The notes: generated by a model not told the origin, from the letters alone. Numbered from the stretch's first letter, positions 1 through 9,504 are shown. The stretch is DNA of 64,000 nucleotides from Bacterioplanes sanyensis (GCF_014652515.1 NZ_BMYY01000005.1:62001-126000); one strand, 5' to 3'. Program-made: numbers and translations.

Positions 1-2
1 AT

Positions 3-1103
3 TACTTCGTCGATGAGTCAGAAGTCGCGGCACCCGCGCCATCCACATCGCCACAGGCAGCGTCGAAGCCCAACGACGACGACATCGGCTTGATCTATGA
101 CGACATGGACAATGCCGCGGACAGTTCGGACGATGATGACGATTTCGGCCTGATTCATGACGACATGGAGCTCGACGAGGAAGACGACGAGGAAATTCCG
201 GATCGCATCACCGATGACCCACTGTCTGACCTAGGCCTAAAAGAAGACACTCACCATAAAAAGAAACGGGTTGAGCGTGACGCCCTGATCGTCGATGACG
301 CTTTTGTAAACTTTAATATTGCCGCCGAAGAGAACGACAGCAAAAACAGCAAAAGCGACGAGGCTTGGGCAGATGAGCTACTGATCGAAGATCAGGAAAT
401 CACCCTAGAGGACCTTGATCGCGGTGATGAGTTTAGCAAGCCGTTCTTCAGCGATGCTGGTGAGCCCGAAGATGATCCACAACAGCGTCCTGATCGCAAC
501 GACGGCATGACTCTGGGCAAAAACGACCTAGCCACTGAAACTCTGGAGCTGATCCCACCCGCCGCGCAACTGCGCATTAACGATGAACCGCTGCAGTTCT
601 CTCAGCCGCGCCAACGCCGCCAGTTAGCTTGGGGATGGTTGCTCGGTAGCTTGCTGATGCTGTTACTGGCCGCCGCGCAAACGGCGTATTTTCGCTTCGA
701 TGATTGGTCACGCCAGCCACAGTGGCGCCCATGGTATGGTAAAGCCTGCAAGGCCATCGGCTGCGAGCTGCCCGCCATTCAGAATTTGGCCCGTATGACC
801 ACCCAGCACTTGGTGGTGCGCGCCCATCCCAAACTGGAAGGCGCACTGGTTGTCGACACATTAATCAATAACCTAGCCGATTACCCTCAACCTTTCCCTG
901 ACCTGGCGTTGGTGTTCCGCGATCTGAACGACAACCTGATCGCCAGCCGAGCGTTTTCACCACAGGAATATTTATCCGGTGAACTGGCTGGCCGGCGCGA
1001 TATGCCGGTACGCACGCCTATTCATATCGCCTTGGAAATCGTGGACCCTGGCCCGAAAGCCGTGAGCTACGCCATTGAGCTGCTGCCCAATCAGCGGCCT
1101 TGA
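3..1103 (+). CDS. DUF3426-family zinc-ribbon membrane protein, 5' truncated
   Basis: The frame is open from base 3, so the gene starts outside the window. The visible part is a long, very acidic region (Asp/Glu runs), one membrane segment around bases 630-700 (LAWGWLLGSLLMLLLAAAQ), and a C-terminal extracytoplasmic domain with a Cys pair (CKAIGCELP), which is the DUF3426 pattern. Family members start with an MJ0042-type zinc ribbon, which would lie upstream of the window. In Pseudomonas this gene sits between prmA and dusB, and here dusB follows, which supports the family call. The function is unknown. Oddity: the acidic part contains two copies of a GLI[YH]DDM[DE] segment, near bases 84-110 and 147-173. 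The in-frame TTG at base 90 is not taken as a start, because the frame continues upstream without a stop. Confidence 0.8.
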   Translation, partial: YFVDESEVAAPAPSTSPQAASKPNDDDIGLIYDDMDNAADSSDDDDDFGLIHDDMELDEEDDEEIPDRITDDPLSDLGLKEDTHHKKKRVERDALIVDDAFVNFNIAAEENDSKNSKSDEAWADELLIEDQEITLEDLDRGDEFSKPFFSDAGEPEDDPQQRPDRNDGMTLGKNDLATETLELIPPAAQLRINDEPLQFSQPRQRRQLAWGWLLGSLLMLLLAAAQTAYFRFDDWSRQPQWRPWYGKACKAIGCELPAIQNLARMTTQHLVVRAHPKLEGALVVDTLINNLADYPQPFPDLALVFRDLNDNLIASRAFSPQEYLSGELAGRRDMPVRTPIHIALEIVDPGPKAVSYAIELLPNQRP

Positions 1104-1142
1104 GTCAAGCCTTTTCGTGCACAAAAAACCAGCAATTGCCCC

Positions 1143-1171
1143 TTTATTCGCTGAGGGGTTGTGAGTATCAT
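1143..1171 (+). promoter_or_regulatory. Possible dusB-fis promoter
   Basis: A TATCAT -10-like box (1166-1171) lies 17 bases after TTTATT (1143-1148). The bases after the -10 are GC-rich (gtcgcgac), as in the stringently controlled fis promoters of enteric bacteria. The -35 match is weak, so this is a suggestion only. A short hairpin (GCGAC-loop-GTCGC) followed by a T run comes next. Confidence 0.25.
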
Positions 1172-1220
1172 GTCGCGACTTTTTCGTCGCACATTTTTTG
1201 ACCAAACGTAATCTGAACGT

Positions 1221-2210
1221 ATGCCTGATATTGGCCCGTACACGCTGCCCAATCCCGTGATTCTGGCCCCCATGGCAGGAGTCACGGATCGCCCTTTCCG
1301 CCAACTGTGTCGTCAACTCGGCGCTGGCTTGGTGGTGGGTGAAATGGTGTCAGCAGATCCGAGCTTGCGCCACACACGCAAGTCTCAGTTGCGCCTGGAT
1401 CATAGCGGAGAACCTGAGCCCATCGCGGTTCAGATTGTTGGCGGTGACCCGGAGATCTTGGCCAGCAGCGCGCGCTTTAATGCCAGCAATGGCGCTCAGA
1501 TTATCGACATCAATATGGGTTGCCCGGCCAAAAAGGTCTGTAACAAGGCTGCCGGCTCGGCGTTACTAAAAGATGAAGCCCTGGTTAAAGACATATTGCA
1601 GGCCGTGGTCGAAGCCGTGGATGTGCCAGTGTCACTGAAAATCCGTACTGGCTGGTCGCCTGACCACCGCAATGCCCCGCGCATTGCAGAAATGGCGCAG
1701 GCAGCCGGCATAGTGTCCCTGGCCGTACATGGTCGAACTCGGGCCTGCGGTTATAAAAATACGGTTGAGTACGACACCATTCGTACCGTTAAGCAAACGG
1801 TTGATATTCCGGTGTTTGCCAATGGTGACATTACCAGCGCTCGCAAAGCGGCGGAGGTGATGCACTACACTGGCGCCGACGGTGTATTGATTGGCCGTGC
1901 TGCTCAAGGGCGGCCGTGGATTTTCCGAGAAGTGGCGCATTACTTGGCCACGGGTGAAGAACTGACAGCGCCGGACTTAACCGAAATAGAAAATATTCTC
2001 ACCGCTCACATGGTCGCGTTGTATCAGTTTTATGGCGACTTCATGGGTGTACGCATCGCCCGCAAGCACGTCGGTTGGTATTTGCAGGAGCATGACCAAG
2101 CAAAGGCGTTCCGCAAAGCCTTTAACTCGCTGGAGAGCACCGAGCAGCAGCTTGAGGCCGTTGCGTCTTTTTTCAGGGACACAGTAAGACGAAAGGGGAT
2201 GGCAGCATGA
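1221..2210 (+). CDS. dusB: tRNA-dihydrouridine synthase B
   Basis: FMN-dependent enzyme that reduces specific uridines to dihydrouridine in the tRNA D-loop, acting in the cytosol. The 329-residue protein has the usual length. The N-terminal [20 protein letters not shown] segment is the conserved TIM-barrel FMN start, and GCPAKKVC carries the catalytic Cys. The ATG at 1221 gives the conserved N-terminus, although no strong ribosome-binding site precedes it. Its stop overlaps the fis start (ATGA), so dusB and fis are an operon, an arrangement conserved across gammaproteobacteria. Expression is therefore expected to follow fis regulation. Confidence 0.95.
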   Translation: MPDIGPYTLPNPVILAPMAGVTDRPFRQLCRQLGAGLVVGEMVSADPSLRHTRKSQLRLDHSGEPEPIAVQIVGGDPEILASSARFNASNGAQIIDINMGCPAKKVCNKAAGSALLKDEALVKDILQAVVEAVDVPVSLKIRTGWSPDHRNAPRIAEMAQAAGIVSLAVHGRTRACGYKNTVEYDTIRTVKQTVDIPVFANGDITSARKAAEVMHYTGADGVLIGRAAQGRPWIFREVAHYLATGEELTAPDLTEIENILTAHMVALYQFYGDFMGVRIARKHVGWYLQEHDQAKAFRKAFNSLESTEQQLEAVASFFRDTVRRKGMAA

Positions 2211-2521
2211 ACACCGAATCTATTGAAAGGAAGGTTGACACCGTGACCGACTCAGCAGATATGAAAAATCATCTGCGTGCTCCTCTGGAGCCCACTCATA
2301 CTTTGCGTGACAGCGTGGAAAAAGCGCTGCAAAACTACTTTGACCACCTCGATGGCCAGCCCGTTGTCGACCTGTACGACATGGTCCTGTCCGAAGTGGA
2401 AGCCCCACTGTTGGAAACGGTGATGAAGTACACCCGCGATAATCAGACCAAAGCCTCTGTGGTATTGGGGCTGAATCGCGGCACGCTGCGTAAAAAGCTC
2501 AAACAGTACGGAATGCTGTAA
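2207..2521 (+). CDS. fis: DNA-binding protein Fis
   Basis: Nucleoid-associated factor that bends DNA and activates stable-RNA promoters and recombination enhancers. The 104 residues match the family (E. coli 98). The C-terminal helix-turn-helix is clear ([22 protein letters not shown]), and the central region forms the dimer helices. The start overlaps the dusB stop by 4 bases, so translation is probably coupled. The first 18 residues are variable, so the internal ATG of MKNHLRAP (near 2261) is a possible alternative start. A hairpin terminator follows directly. Confidence 0.95.
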   Translation: MNTESIERKVDTVTDSADMKNHLRAPLEPTHTLRDSVEKALQNYFDHLDGQPVVDLYDMVLSEVEAPLLETVMKYTRDNQTKASVVLGLNRGTLRKKLKQYGML

Positions 2522-2534
2522 CCTCGATTACCTC

Positions 2535-2557
2535 AAGCGGCCCTAGGCCGCTTTTTC
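2535..2557 (+). terminator. Rho-independent terminator after fis
   Basis: Perfect 8-base-pair stem AAGCGGCC / GGCCGCTT (2535-2542 with 2546-2553), 3-base loop, then a T run. It separates dusB-fis from purH, whose start codon is only about 28 bases further on. Confidence 0.8.
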
Positions 2558-2584
2558 GTTTTTAGCTTTCAAAAAACTGACTGA

Positions 2585-4195
2585 ATGAACAAGATGACCA
2601 CTATCACCCCCGTTCGTCGCGCTTTAATCAGTGTCTCTGACAAAACAGGCATTGTTGAGTTTGCCCAAGCCCTGCACCAGCTGGGCGTAGAAATCCTGTC
2701 TACTGGCGGCACCTATAAACTGCTGCTGGAAAACCAGGTGCCGGCTATCGAAGTGTCGGATTACACCGGCTTCCCTGAAATGATGGATGGCCGAGTAAAA
2801 ACCCTGCATCCGAAAATTCACGGTGGCGTATTAGGCCGCCGCGGGCAAGACGATGCCGTCATGAGCGAGCACGAGATTCAGCCCATCGACTTAGTGGTCG
2901 TCAACCTCTACCCCTTTGCTGCCACGGTGGCGCGCCCAGATTGTGACTTGGCTCTGGCAATTGAAAACATCGATATCGGTGGCCCGACCATGGTGCGCTC
3001 GGCCGCCAAAAACCACGCTCATGTGGGCATCGTCGTTAACGCCGGTGATTACCAACAGGTGTTGACTGAGCTGCAACAACAGCAAGGCTTGAGTCACAAA
3101 ACTCGCTTTGATTTGGCACTGAAGGCGTTTGAGCACACGGCGGCTTACGACGGCATGATTGCCAACTACCTAGGCACCATTGACCAGAGCGCTGAGCAAC
3201 TCAGCGTTGACCAACGCCACGACTTCCCGCGCACCTTTAACAGCCAGTTCGTTAAAGCCCAAGACATGCGCTACGGTGAAAACCCACATCAAAACGCGGC
3301 GTTTTATGTCGAGGCCAATCCGCAAGAAGCCTCCATTGCTACCGCCAAGCAACTGCAAGGCAAAGCGCTGTCGTACAACAACGTCGCCGACACCGACGCC
3401 GCCCTAGAGTGCGTTAAGTCCTTCACCAAGCCGGCTTGTGTGATCGTCAAACACGCCAACCCGTGCGGTGTCGCCGTGGTGCCCGACGCTGATGGCGGCA
3501 TTCGCGCCGCCTACGAGCTGGCCTTTGCCACCGACAGTGAATCTGCCTTTGGCGGCATCATCGCTTTCAACCGTGAGCTGGATGCCGATACCGCCAAGGC
3601 CATCGTTGACCGTCAGTTCGTGGAAGTGATCATCGCGCCCAGTGTGAGCCCAGAAGCCGTTGACGTGGTCGCCGCCAAGAAAAACGTGCGCTTGCTGGCA
3701 TGCGGCCAGTGGGACACAGTGCGCAGCGCCGGTCTGGATTACAAACGTGTGAATGGTGGCTTGCTGGTGCAAGATCGCGACAATGGCATGATTCGCACGG
3801 AAGACCTGCAAGTGGTGACTCAACGAGCGCCTACCGAAGCGGAAATCAACGATCTGGTGTTCGCCTGGAAAGTGGCCAAGTTTGTTAAATCCAATGCCAT
3901 TGTGTACGCCAAAAATCGCCAAACCGTCGGCGTGGGCGCCGGCCAAATGAGCCGCGTGAACTCCGCTCGCATTGCCGCCATCAAGGCCGAGCACGCCGGC
4001 TTAGCCGTAGAAGGTGCGGTGATGGCGTCGGATGCCTTCTTCCCCTTCCGTGACGGCATCGACAATGCGGCCCAAGCCGGCATTAAAGCCATCATTCAGC
4101 CCGGCGGCTCGATCCGTGACGACGAAGTCATTAAGGCAGCCGATGAAGCTGGCATCGCCATGGTGTTCACCGGCATGCGCCACTTCCGCCATTAA
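2585..4195 (+). CDS. purH: Bifunctional AICAR formyltransferase / IMP cyclohydrolase
   Basis: Catalyses the last two steps of IMP synthesis: formylation of AICAR with 10-formyl-THF, then ring closure. The 536-residue protein has an N-terminal MGS-like cyclohydrolase domain (SVSDKTG near residue 17) and a C-terminal transformylase domain with the conserved KHANPCG motif that carries the catalytic Lys and His. Two ATG codons (2585 and 2594) could start it and neither has a strong ribosome-binding site; the second would give MTTITPV. It is followed by purD, as in many gammaproteobacteria. Little room for a promoter remains between the fis terminator and this start. Confidence 0.96.
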   Translation: MNKMTTITPVRRALISVSDKTGIVEFAQALHQLGVEILSTGGTYKLLLENQVPAIEVSDYTGFPEMMDGRVKTLHPKIHGGVLGRRGQDDAVMSEHEIQPIDLVVVNLYPFAATVARPDCDLALAIENIDIGGPTMVRSAAKNHAHVGIVVNAGDYQQVLTELQQQQGLSHKTRFDLALKAFEHTAAYDGMIANYLGTIDQSAEQLSVDQRHDFPRTFNSQFVKAQDMRYGENPHQNAAFYVEANPQEASIATAKQLQGKALSYNNVADTDAALECVKSFTKPACVIVKHANPCGVAVVPDADGGIRAAYELAFATDSESAFGGIIAFNRELDADTAKAIVDRQFVEVIIAPSVSPEAVDVVAAKKNVRLLACGQWDTVRSAGLDYKRVNGGLLVQDRDNGMIRTEDLQVVTQRAPTEAEINDLVFAWKVAKFVKSNAIVYAKNRQTVGVGAGQMSRVNSARIAAIKAEHAGLAVEGAVMASDAFFPFRDGIDNAAQAGIKAIIQPGGSIRDDEVIKAADEAGIAMVFTGMRHFRH

Positions 4196-4233
4196 GCACA
4201 ATGCGGCTGCTTGCAGTCGCTTGAACTGATGAC

Positions 4234-4278
4234 CAGGCACGCTAGGTGCCTGACGGCAACATCGCGGGCTGCGCCCGC
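4234..4278 (+). repeat. Two adjacent hairpins between purH and purD
   Basis: CAGGCAC / GTGCCTG (4234-4240 with 4246-4252, 5-base loop) and GCGGGC / GCCCGC (4264-4269 with 4273-4278, 3-base loop). No T run follows either stem, so they are not classical terminators. They could stabilise the purH message or adjust purD expression. Confidence 0.4.
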
Positions 4279-4299
4279 TTCTGCACACAGGAATGCAAC

Positions 4300-5586
4300 A
4301 TGAAGGTATTAGTGATTGGCTCGGGTGGCCGTGAACACGCTCTGGCATGGAAAGCTCTGCAATCTCCCTTAGTCGACAAAGTGTTTGTCGCACCCGGCAA
4401 TGCGGGCACCGCCAAAGAAGCCGGCATGGAAAATATCGCCATCGACGTGATGAATTTTGATGCCCTGCAACAATTTGCCCAAGATAACGACATCGGCCTC
4501 ACCATCGTTGGCCCAGAGGCACCGCTGGTCGACGGCTTGGTGGATCAGTTCCAGCAGGCCGGCTTGAAAATTTTCGGCCCCTCCAAAGGTGCTGCTCAGC
4601 TGGAAGGCTCGAAAGCCTTCACCAAGGATTTCCTGGCTCGCCAGCAAATTCCAACGGCGGAGTACCAGAACTTTCATGAAGTGGAGCCAGCCTTGGCTTA
4701 CTTGCGTGAAAAAGGCGCGCCGATCGTCGTTAAAGCCGATGGTCTGGCCGCCGGCAAAGGGGTCATCGTTGCCGAAACCCTGCAACAAGCTGAAGATGCG
4801 GTCAAAGACATGCTGTCTGGCAATGCCTTTGGTGATGCTGGCTGTCGCGTCGTGATTGAAGAGTTCCTGAGCGGGGAAGAAGCCTCGTTTATCGTCATGG
4901 TCGATGGCAAAAACATCCTGCCGATGGCCACCAGCCAAGATCACAAGCGTGTCGGCGATGGCGATACCGGCCCCAACACCGGCGGCATGGGCGCTTATTC
5001 ACCGGCCCCTGTGGTCACACCTGAAATCAATGAGCGCATCATGCGCGAAGTCATCGTGCCGACCGTGGAAGGCATGGCCGCCGAAGGCAACGACTACACC
5101 GGCTTTTTGTACGCCGGCTTGATGATTGACAGTGATGGCGCTCCTAAGGTGATTGAGTACAACTGCCGCTTTGGCGACCCAGAAACTCAACCCATTATGC
5201 TGCGCATGCAATCCGACTTAGTCGCGCACTGCCTGGCGGCCTTAGACGGCAAGCTCGATGGCGAGCAAGCGCAGTGGGACCCACGCGCTTCATTAGGCGT
5301 GGTGTTGGCCGCCGGCGGCTACCCAGAAAGCTACCGCAAAGGCGATGTGATTCGTCTGCCCGAACAAGACGGGCACGAACGCAAAATCTTTCATGCCGGC
5401 ACGGCACTGAACGAGCAAGGCGAAGTGGTCACCGCCGGTGGACGTGTGTTATGCGCGACCGCACTGGGCAACAGCGTCGCCGAAGCGCAGCAGCATGCCT
5501 ACGAGCTGGCGGCGCAAATCGAGTGGCAAGATGCGTTTTATCGTCGTGACATTGGCTATCGCGCGGTTGCACGCGAGCGGTCATAA
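4300..5586 (+). CDS. purD: Phosphoribosylamine-glycine ligase (GAR synthetase)
   Basis: ATP-dependent ligase that joins glycine to phosphoribosylamine in purine synthesis. The start at ATG 4300 gives the canonical MKVLVIGSGGREHALAWK N-terminus behind an AGGA ribosome-binding site. An upstream in-frame GTG at 4246 would add 18 residues that match nothing in the family and overlap the hairpin above, so it is rejected. The resulting 428 residues match E. coli PurD (429). The ATP-grasp fold is recognisable from KADGLAAGKGV and the metal-binding EYNCRFGDPE. Probably expressed with purH. Confidence 0.96.
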   Translation: MKVLVIGSGGREHALAWKALQSPLVDKVFVAPGNAGTAKEAGMENIAIDVMNFDALQQFAQDNDIGLTIVGPEAPLVDGLVDQFQQAGLKIFGPSKGAAQLEGSKAFTKDFLARQQIPTAEYQNFHEVEPALAYLREKGAPIVVKADGLAAGKGVIVAETLQQAEDAVKDMLSGNAFGDAGCRVVIEEFLSGEEASFIVMVDGKNILPMATSQDHKRVGDGDTGPNTGGMGAYSPAPVVTPEINERIMREVIVPTVEGMAAEGNDYTGFLYAGLMIDSDGAPKVIEYNCRFGDPETQPIMLRMQSDLVAHCLAALDGKLDGEQAQWDPRASLGVVLAAGGYPESYRKGDVIRLPEQDGHERKIFHAGTALNEQGEVVTAGGRVLCATALGNSVAEAQQHAYELAAQIEWQDAFYRRDIGYRAVARERS

Positions 5587-5626
5587 TAGGCACGTTTTCA
5601 TGTAATGACGAAAGGAGCCATCAGGG

Positions 5627-7930
5627 ATGAAGTCGATTCGATGCCTGCTGCTAAGCATTTTGCTAATGGCGTCGCCCCCGCTCTGGGCCATGAGCCCGGT
5701 GCTGCTTCCGGATGGCTCTTTTGACTTTGCCATTACCCAATACGTGGCGGTGTATGAGGATAAAACCGCTCGCTTAGGCGTTGAGCGCATGCTGACCCGA
5801 GAACAGCAACTGCGCTTTACTCCCAGCCACAGCCAGACGCTGAAGTTTGGTGTCTCAGATTCCGTTTTCTGGCTGCGATTAAGCATTACTAACCCTTATA
5901 ACAATGCTCGGCAAGCCGTTATCAGCCTCTCCAACAGCCGCCTCGAGCAAGTTCGCTTATTTGATATCACCGAAGACTCACTGCGGCAGGTATTGGCGCA
6001 TCAACAACCGGGAAAGCTGCGCGGCGGCTTTCAGCAAGCCTATCCATTTCGCATTGAGCTGAAGCCTAAAACCACCCACAGCTATTTGATTCGCCTAAGC
6101 TCAGATTCCGTTTTCAACTCTGGCATTCGCCTTAGCAGCTTGGATCACTTTCTCTCCAACGAACAAGCACAGTTTTGGACCCTAGGTTTGGTGCTGGGTT
6201 GGATTCTGGCCACCATGGCCTATTTTGCACACCTCGCTTGGCGCCAGCGCTTACCCTTGGCTGGCTGGGGCATGACTTACTGTTTGGCAATGGCAGGCTA
6301 TCTGATTGCCTGGAGCAGCCTAGGTGCCGTGTTGCAGCCGTTACCCAACTGGCTGCGCGAACAGTTAGCACTGACTTGCCTGCCGCTGGCGGCCATCGCC
6401 TTTAACTTGGCCATCCACAGCTTATCTTGGGCTAAGTCGCGGATTCGTAGCGGCTTGCTGACCATGTCGGGCATTCAATTTGCTATCGCCATCATTGCCT
6501 TGTTCAGCGATGGTTTCAGTGATCTGCTGGTAACGGTGGCAGTCACGGTAAACTACTTGGTACTGGCGGTCTGGTTGCTGTTTAGCCATTGCCAACAGCC
6601 CATGGCGCAGCGCCCTTTGCAGTGGGCCGCCAGCTTGGCGGGTATCGGGCTACTCATTTCATTGCTCAGTGACTTAAACCTGCTGCAGCTGGATGTGTTT
6701 ACCGACTGGGCCACTCTACTGCTGCCAATGGTCATGGTGGTCGGCTTGGTCTTAGCCAGTATGCAAATCAGCCGTCCACGTCAACGTGACGTCATTATGT
6801 CCGCCGCCGCCCCTTGGCTGACACCCGATCTACTCAACCAGGTCAGTCACGAGCTGCGCAGCCCGATCAATGGCGTGATGGGGATGAGCGAGCTGCTAGC
6901 GGACTCACCGTTAAGCGCCAGCCAGCGTGAGTGTTTAGATACCATCAAGATAGCCGGTCAAGATTTGTCGCATGTAACGCAACAACTCTCCGACTTAGCA
7001 CGCATTTACAATCAGCAGCTTGAGCTAGAGCGAAAAGCATTTGCGGTCAGCGAGCTGATGGAGCAGACGCTGGTATTTTGTCAGCAGCAATCACAGCAAA
7101 AACAGATCGAGCTGTTACTCGACATCAGCAGCGAGCTTCCTGCCCGCTACATTGGTGATCAACAACGCCTAATAGCTATTTTATATGCGCTGGTCAACCA
7201 CACCCTTGGGTATGCGGAGTTTGGCGAGCTGACCTTGCGCGCACAGCCCTTTCAACAAGATGGTCAGCACGGTCTGCACATACAGTTATCGTTAAATGGC
7301 AACCTCAGTAAACACGACGAATTTCGCAACGTACTGCGCCAGCTGCAACCGCAGCGAGGCAGTGATCAAGGCCTGAGCGGGCGCCACTGGGATTTGCTGG
7401 TATGCCGGCACTTACTGCTAAAAATGCAGGCACAAATGACGGTTGAGTGCATTAACCATCAAGGCGCCAGTGTCGATGTGTATTTACCACTGACCGCAGA
7501 ACAGCAGCTACAACAGGAGCAAGCACAACCCCCAGAGCTAAGCCTTGAGGGCCGACGTATTCTGGTGGTCGATGATAACGCCACCTTGCGTACGGTATTA
7601 GAGAAGCATTTGCGCCGTTGGAATGCCCAAGTCTGGGTCAGCCATAGTGGTCCAGAAGCACTGGCCCAACTACGCAGCCAGGTCAGCCGCGGCGAAGCCA
7701 TTGATACCGTCATTACCGATCAAGACATGCCTGCCATGACCGGCATTCAGCTGGCGCTGCGCATCGAAAAGGACGGTGAAATAAACCCCAAGCCCAAACT
7801 GATGATGCTCACGGGTATGGTCACTGCTTCGGTCAAGCGTGAAGCGTTGGATACCGGCATTCGTCATGTTGTTGCTAAGCCAGTCACGGCCGATAAGCTG
7901 CGTCACAGCTTACAAGAATTAGAGCACTAA
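5627..7930 (+). CDS. RetS-like hybrid sensor histidine kinase
   Basis: Membrane sensor of 767 residues in the position where Pseudomonas carries retS (right after purD). Domains in order: signal peptide (residues 1-21), 7TMR-DISMED2 periplasmic sensor (about 30-165), 7TMR-DISM seven-helix membrane block (about 180-385), HisKA with the phospho-acceptor His408 in SHELRSP, an ATP-binding region (about 510-630), and one receiver (about 640-765) with acceptor Asp698 in TDQDMP plus the Thr and Lys of LTG and AKP. In Pseudomonas, RetS controls the GacS/GacA switch between motile and sessile life. Oddities: the kinase ATP-binding region lacks recognisable G1 (DxGxG) and G2 (GxGLGL) boxes, and only one receiver follows where P. 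aeruginosa RetS has two. It may work as a binding partner or phosphatase rather than a kinase. The last 4 bases overlap the oppositely oriented next gene. Confidence 0.8.
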   Translation: MKSIRCLLLSILLMASPPLWAMSPVLLPDGSFDFAITQYVAVYEDKTARLGVERMLTREQQLRFTPSHSQTLKFGVSDSVFWLRLSITNPYNNARQAVISLSNSRLEQVRLFDITEDSLRQVLAHQQPGKLRGGFQQAYPFRIELKPKTTHSYLIRLSSDSVFNSGIRLSSLDHFLSNEQAQFWTLGLVLGWILATMAYFAHLAWRQRLPLAGWGMTYCLAMAGYLIAWSSLGAVLQPLPNWLREQLALTCLPLAAIAFNLAIHSLSWAKSRIRSGLLTMSGIQFAIAIIALFSDGFSDLLVTVAVTVNYLVLAVWLLFSHCQQPMAQRPLQWAASLAGIGLLISLLSDLNLLQLDVFTDWATLLLPMVMVVGLVLASMQISRPRQRDVIMSAAAPWLTPDLLNQVSHELRSPINGVMGMSELLADSPLSASQRECLDTIKIAGQDLSHVTQQLSDLARIYNQQLELERKAFAVSELMEQTLVFCQQQSQQKQIELLLDISSELPARYIGDQQRLIAILYALVNHTLGYAEFGELTLRAQPFQQDGQHGLHIQLSLNGNLSKHDEFRNVLRQLQPQRGSDQGLSGRHWDLLVCRHLLLKMQAQMTVECINHQGASVDVYLPLTAEQQLQQEQAQPPELSLEGRRILVVDDNATLRTVLEKHLRRWNAQVWVSHSGPEALAQLRSQVSRGEAIDTVITDQDMPAMTGIQLALRIEKDGEINPKPKLMMLTGMVTASVKREALDTGIRHVVAKPVTADKLRHSLQELEH

Positions 7931-9393
7931 CCCGCCATCACCGCTCGCTCTTGGGCCCACTCACGCAACTGCAGCAGCGGCTCGGCCATGGTGACGGACA
8001 ATGGCCGTGTGCGCATAATTTCGCGCATTAAAATATCTGTGTGCAGGCTTTGCTCATCGCTGGCGTGCCAAGCAGATACCACCGCTTGCTCAAGCTCCGC
8101 CCCAGAAAAACCCTCGCTCATGGCCGCCAACGCTTCTAGGTCGAACAAGCTGCTGTCTAGCCCGCGTTTTTGCAGATGAATGGCGAGGATCTTTTGCCGC
8201 ACCTCGATATTGGGTAAGTCGACGAAAAACAACTCATCCAAGCGGCCTTTGCGCAGCAACTCAGGTGGCAAGGCATGGATATTATTCGCCGTCGCCACCA
8301 CAAACACCCGCGACTTATGCTCTGCCAGCCAGGTCAGCAATGTGCCCAGCACACGCTGGCTGACACCGCCATCACTGCCATCTTGACCCAAACCTTTTTC
8401 GATCTCGTCGATCCACACCACACACGGTGACATGGCTTCGGCCAGCTGCAATGATTCCCGCAATTGGCGCTCGGTTTCACCGATGAACTTGTTGTACAGC
8501 GTGGCGAAGTCTAGGCGCAGCAAAGGCACTCCCCAACTGCCAGCCACCGCTTTCGCTGCCAAGCTTTTACCACCACCTTGAATGCCAAATAGCATCATGC
8601 CTTTTGGGCGCAAGTCATCGCCAGCCTCCAAAAACGCGCGATGACGTTGGTCTAACCAGTGTTTCAACTGGTTTAATCCGGCCACTTCGGCGAAGCGTGC
8701 GGTATCGAACTCGTATTGCATGACGCCGTCCATGTCCATCAGTTCGAGCTTGGCCTTGCTGATCGCCGGAACGTCCTCTTCGGTGAGCGCACCGTCGTCG
8801 ATGATGGCACCACGCACCAAGTGACGCGCATCCGATAGGGTTAACCCACGCAGATTAGCGACCAAGCGATTGAGAATTTCAGGGTCGGCTTTAACCTTGC
8901 GACCATGCTGGTTCGCATACAAACGAGCTTCTTCTCTGACCAAGGCCAGCAGCTGCTCTTCATCGGGTAAATGCAGTGAAAAGTAGGCCGCCATGCGCTT
9001 GAGTTCGTCTGGCAACTGCACCCTGTGGCTTAGCAGCACCAGTGTTTTGCCGAAGCGCTTGTGTTGCAGGGCGATGTCTTTCAGCAGGCGAACCACCATG
9101 GCTTCATGCAAGTAAGGGTGTAAATCGCACAACACGTACAAACCGCCTTGCTCGCGTTGCTTGATCGCTTTTAGGGCAGCGTCGGGCTGTTGGGTGTCGG
9201 TCTCGCCACCAATGTCTTCGCCAAAGCCCAGCCGGCGTAGGCCATCGGTTAGCGTCCATTGCTGTAAGCCAAGACCGCGCTGAATCGCCAGGCGGGTAAG
9301 GATCTCTAGGGCTCTGGGCTCTTCGTGGGTTTCAATGACCAACAGCGGTAACTGTCGATCCAACATCAGCCCAAGGTCACGAATATCCTGCAT
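7927..9393 (-). CDS. Ycf46-like AAA-family ATPase
   Basis: AAA ATPase of 488 residues related to the cyanobacterial/plastid Ycf46 family, whose role is not settled. The N-terminal third is a degenerate P-loop-like domain beginning MQDIRDLGLML and LLVIETHEE. The C-terminal AAA module has Walker A GIQGGGKS, Walker B VVWIDEIE, sensor-1 ATANN and an Arg finger in LRKGRLDE, so it should hydrolyse ATP. I chose ATG at 9393 because GGAAG lies just upstream and the MQDI start fits the family; the frame extends to 9447, but that 18-residue extension looks non-coding. It converges on the RetS-like gene with overlapping stops and is divergent from coq7. Confidence 0.8.
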   Translation of the reverse strand: MQDIRDLGLMLDRQLPLLVIETHEEPRALEILTRLAIQRGLGLQQWTLTDGLRRLGFGEDIGGETDTQQPDAALKAIKQREQGGLYVLCDLHPYLHEAMVVRLLKDIALQHKRFGKTLVLLSHRVQLPDELKRMAAYFSLHLPDEEQLLALVREEARLYANQHGRKVKADPEILNRLVANLRGLTLSDARHLVRGAIIDDGALTEEDVPAISKAKLELMDMDGVMQYEFDTARFAEVAGLNQLKHWLDQRHRAFLEAGDDLRPKGMMLFGIQGGGKSLAAKAVAGSWGVPLLRLDFATLYNKFIGETERQLRESLQLAEAMSPCVVWIDEIEKGLGQDGSDGGVSQRVLGTLLTWLAEHKSRVFVVATANNIHALPPELLRKGRLDELFFVDLPNIEVRQKILAIHLQKRGLDSSLFDLEALAAMSEGFSGAELEQAVVSAWHASDEQSLHTDILMREIMRTRPLSVTMAEPLLQLREWAQERAVMAG

Positions 9394-9504
9394 ACTTCTT
9401 CCTACGCCCAAGTATTTACACGGGTTACTATACCTGATGCACATCATGCAGACAGACCGACATTACCGTAAAATAGGCGCCACTCTCACTTTTGGAGGCC
9501 TGTC
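9394..9504. promoter_or_regulatory. Divergent control region between the AAA ATPase gene and coq7
   Basis: This 111-base gap must hold the promoters of both genes. A TATAGT -10-like box reads leftward (near 9428-9433) and a TAAAAT box reads rightward (9469-9474); neither has a good -35. A small inverted repeat TGATG-CA-CATCA (9435-9446) lies between them and could be an operator. coq7 has a clear GGAGG ribosome-binding site. Confidence 0.3.

Noticed and set aside
3404-3994. 196-codon reverse-strand frame inside purH
   Set aside because: Shadow of a well-conserved gene, a by-product of GC-rich codon use.
4246-4299. GTG-started extension of purD
   Set aside because: Canonical MKVLVIGSGGREH starts at 4300 behind AGGA; the extension covers a hairpin region.
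9394-9447. N-terminal extension of the AAA ATPase (MMCIRYSNP)
   Set aside because: The internal ATG at 9393 has GGAAG at good spacing and matches the family start; the extension sits in the promoter region.
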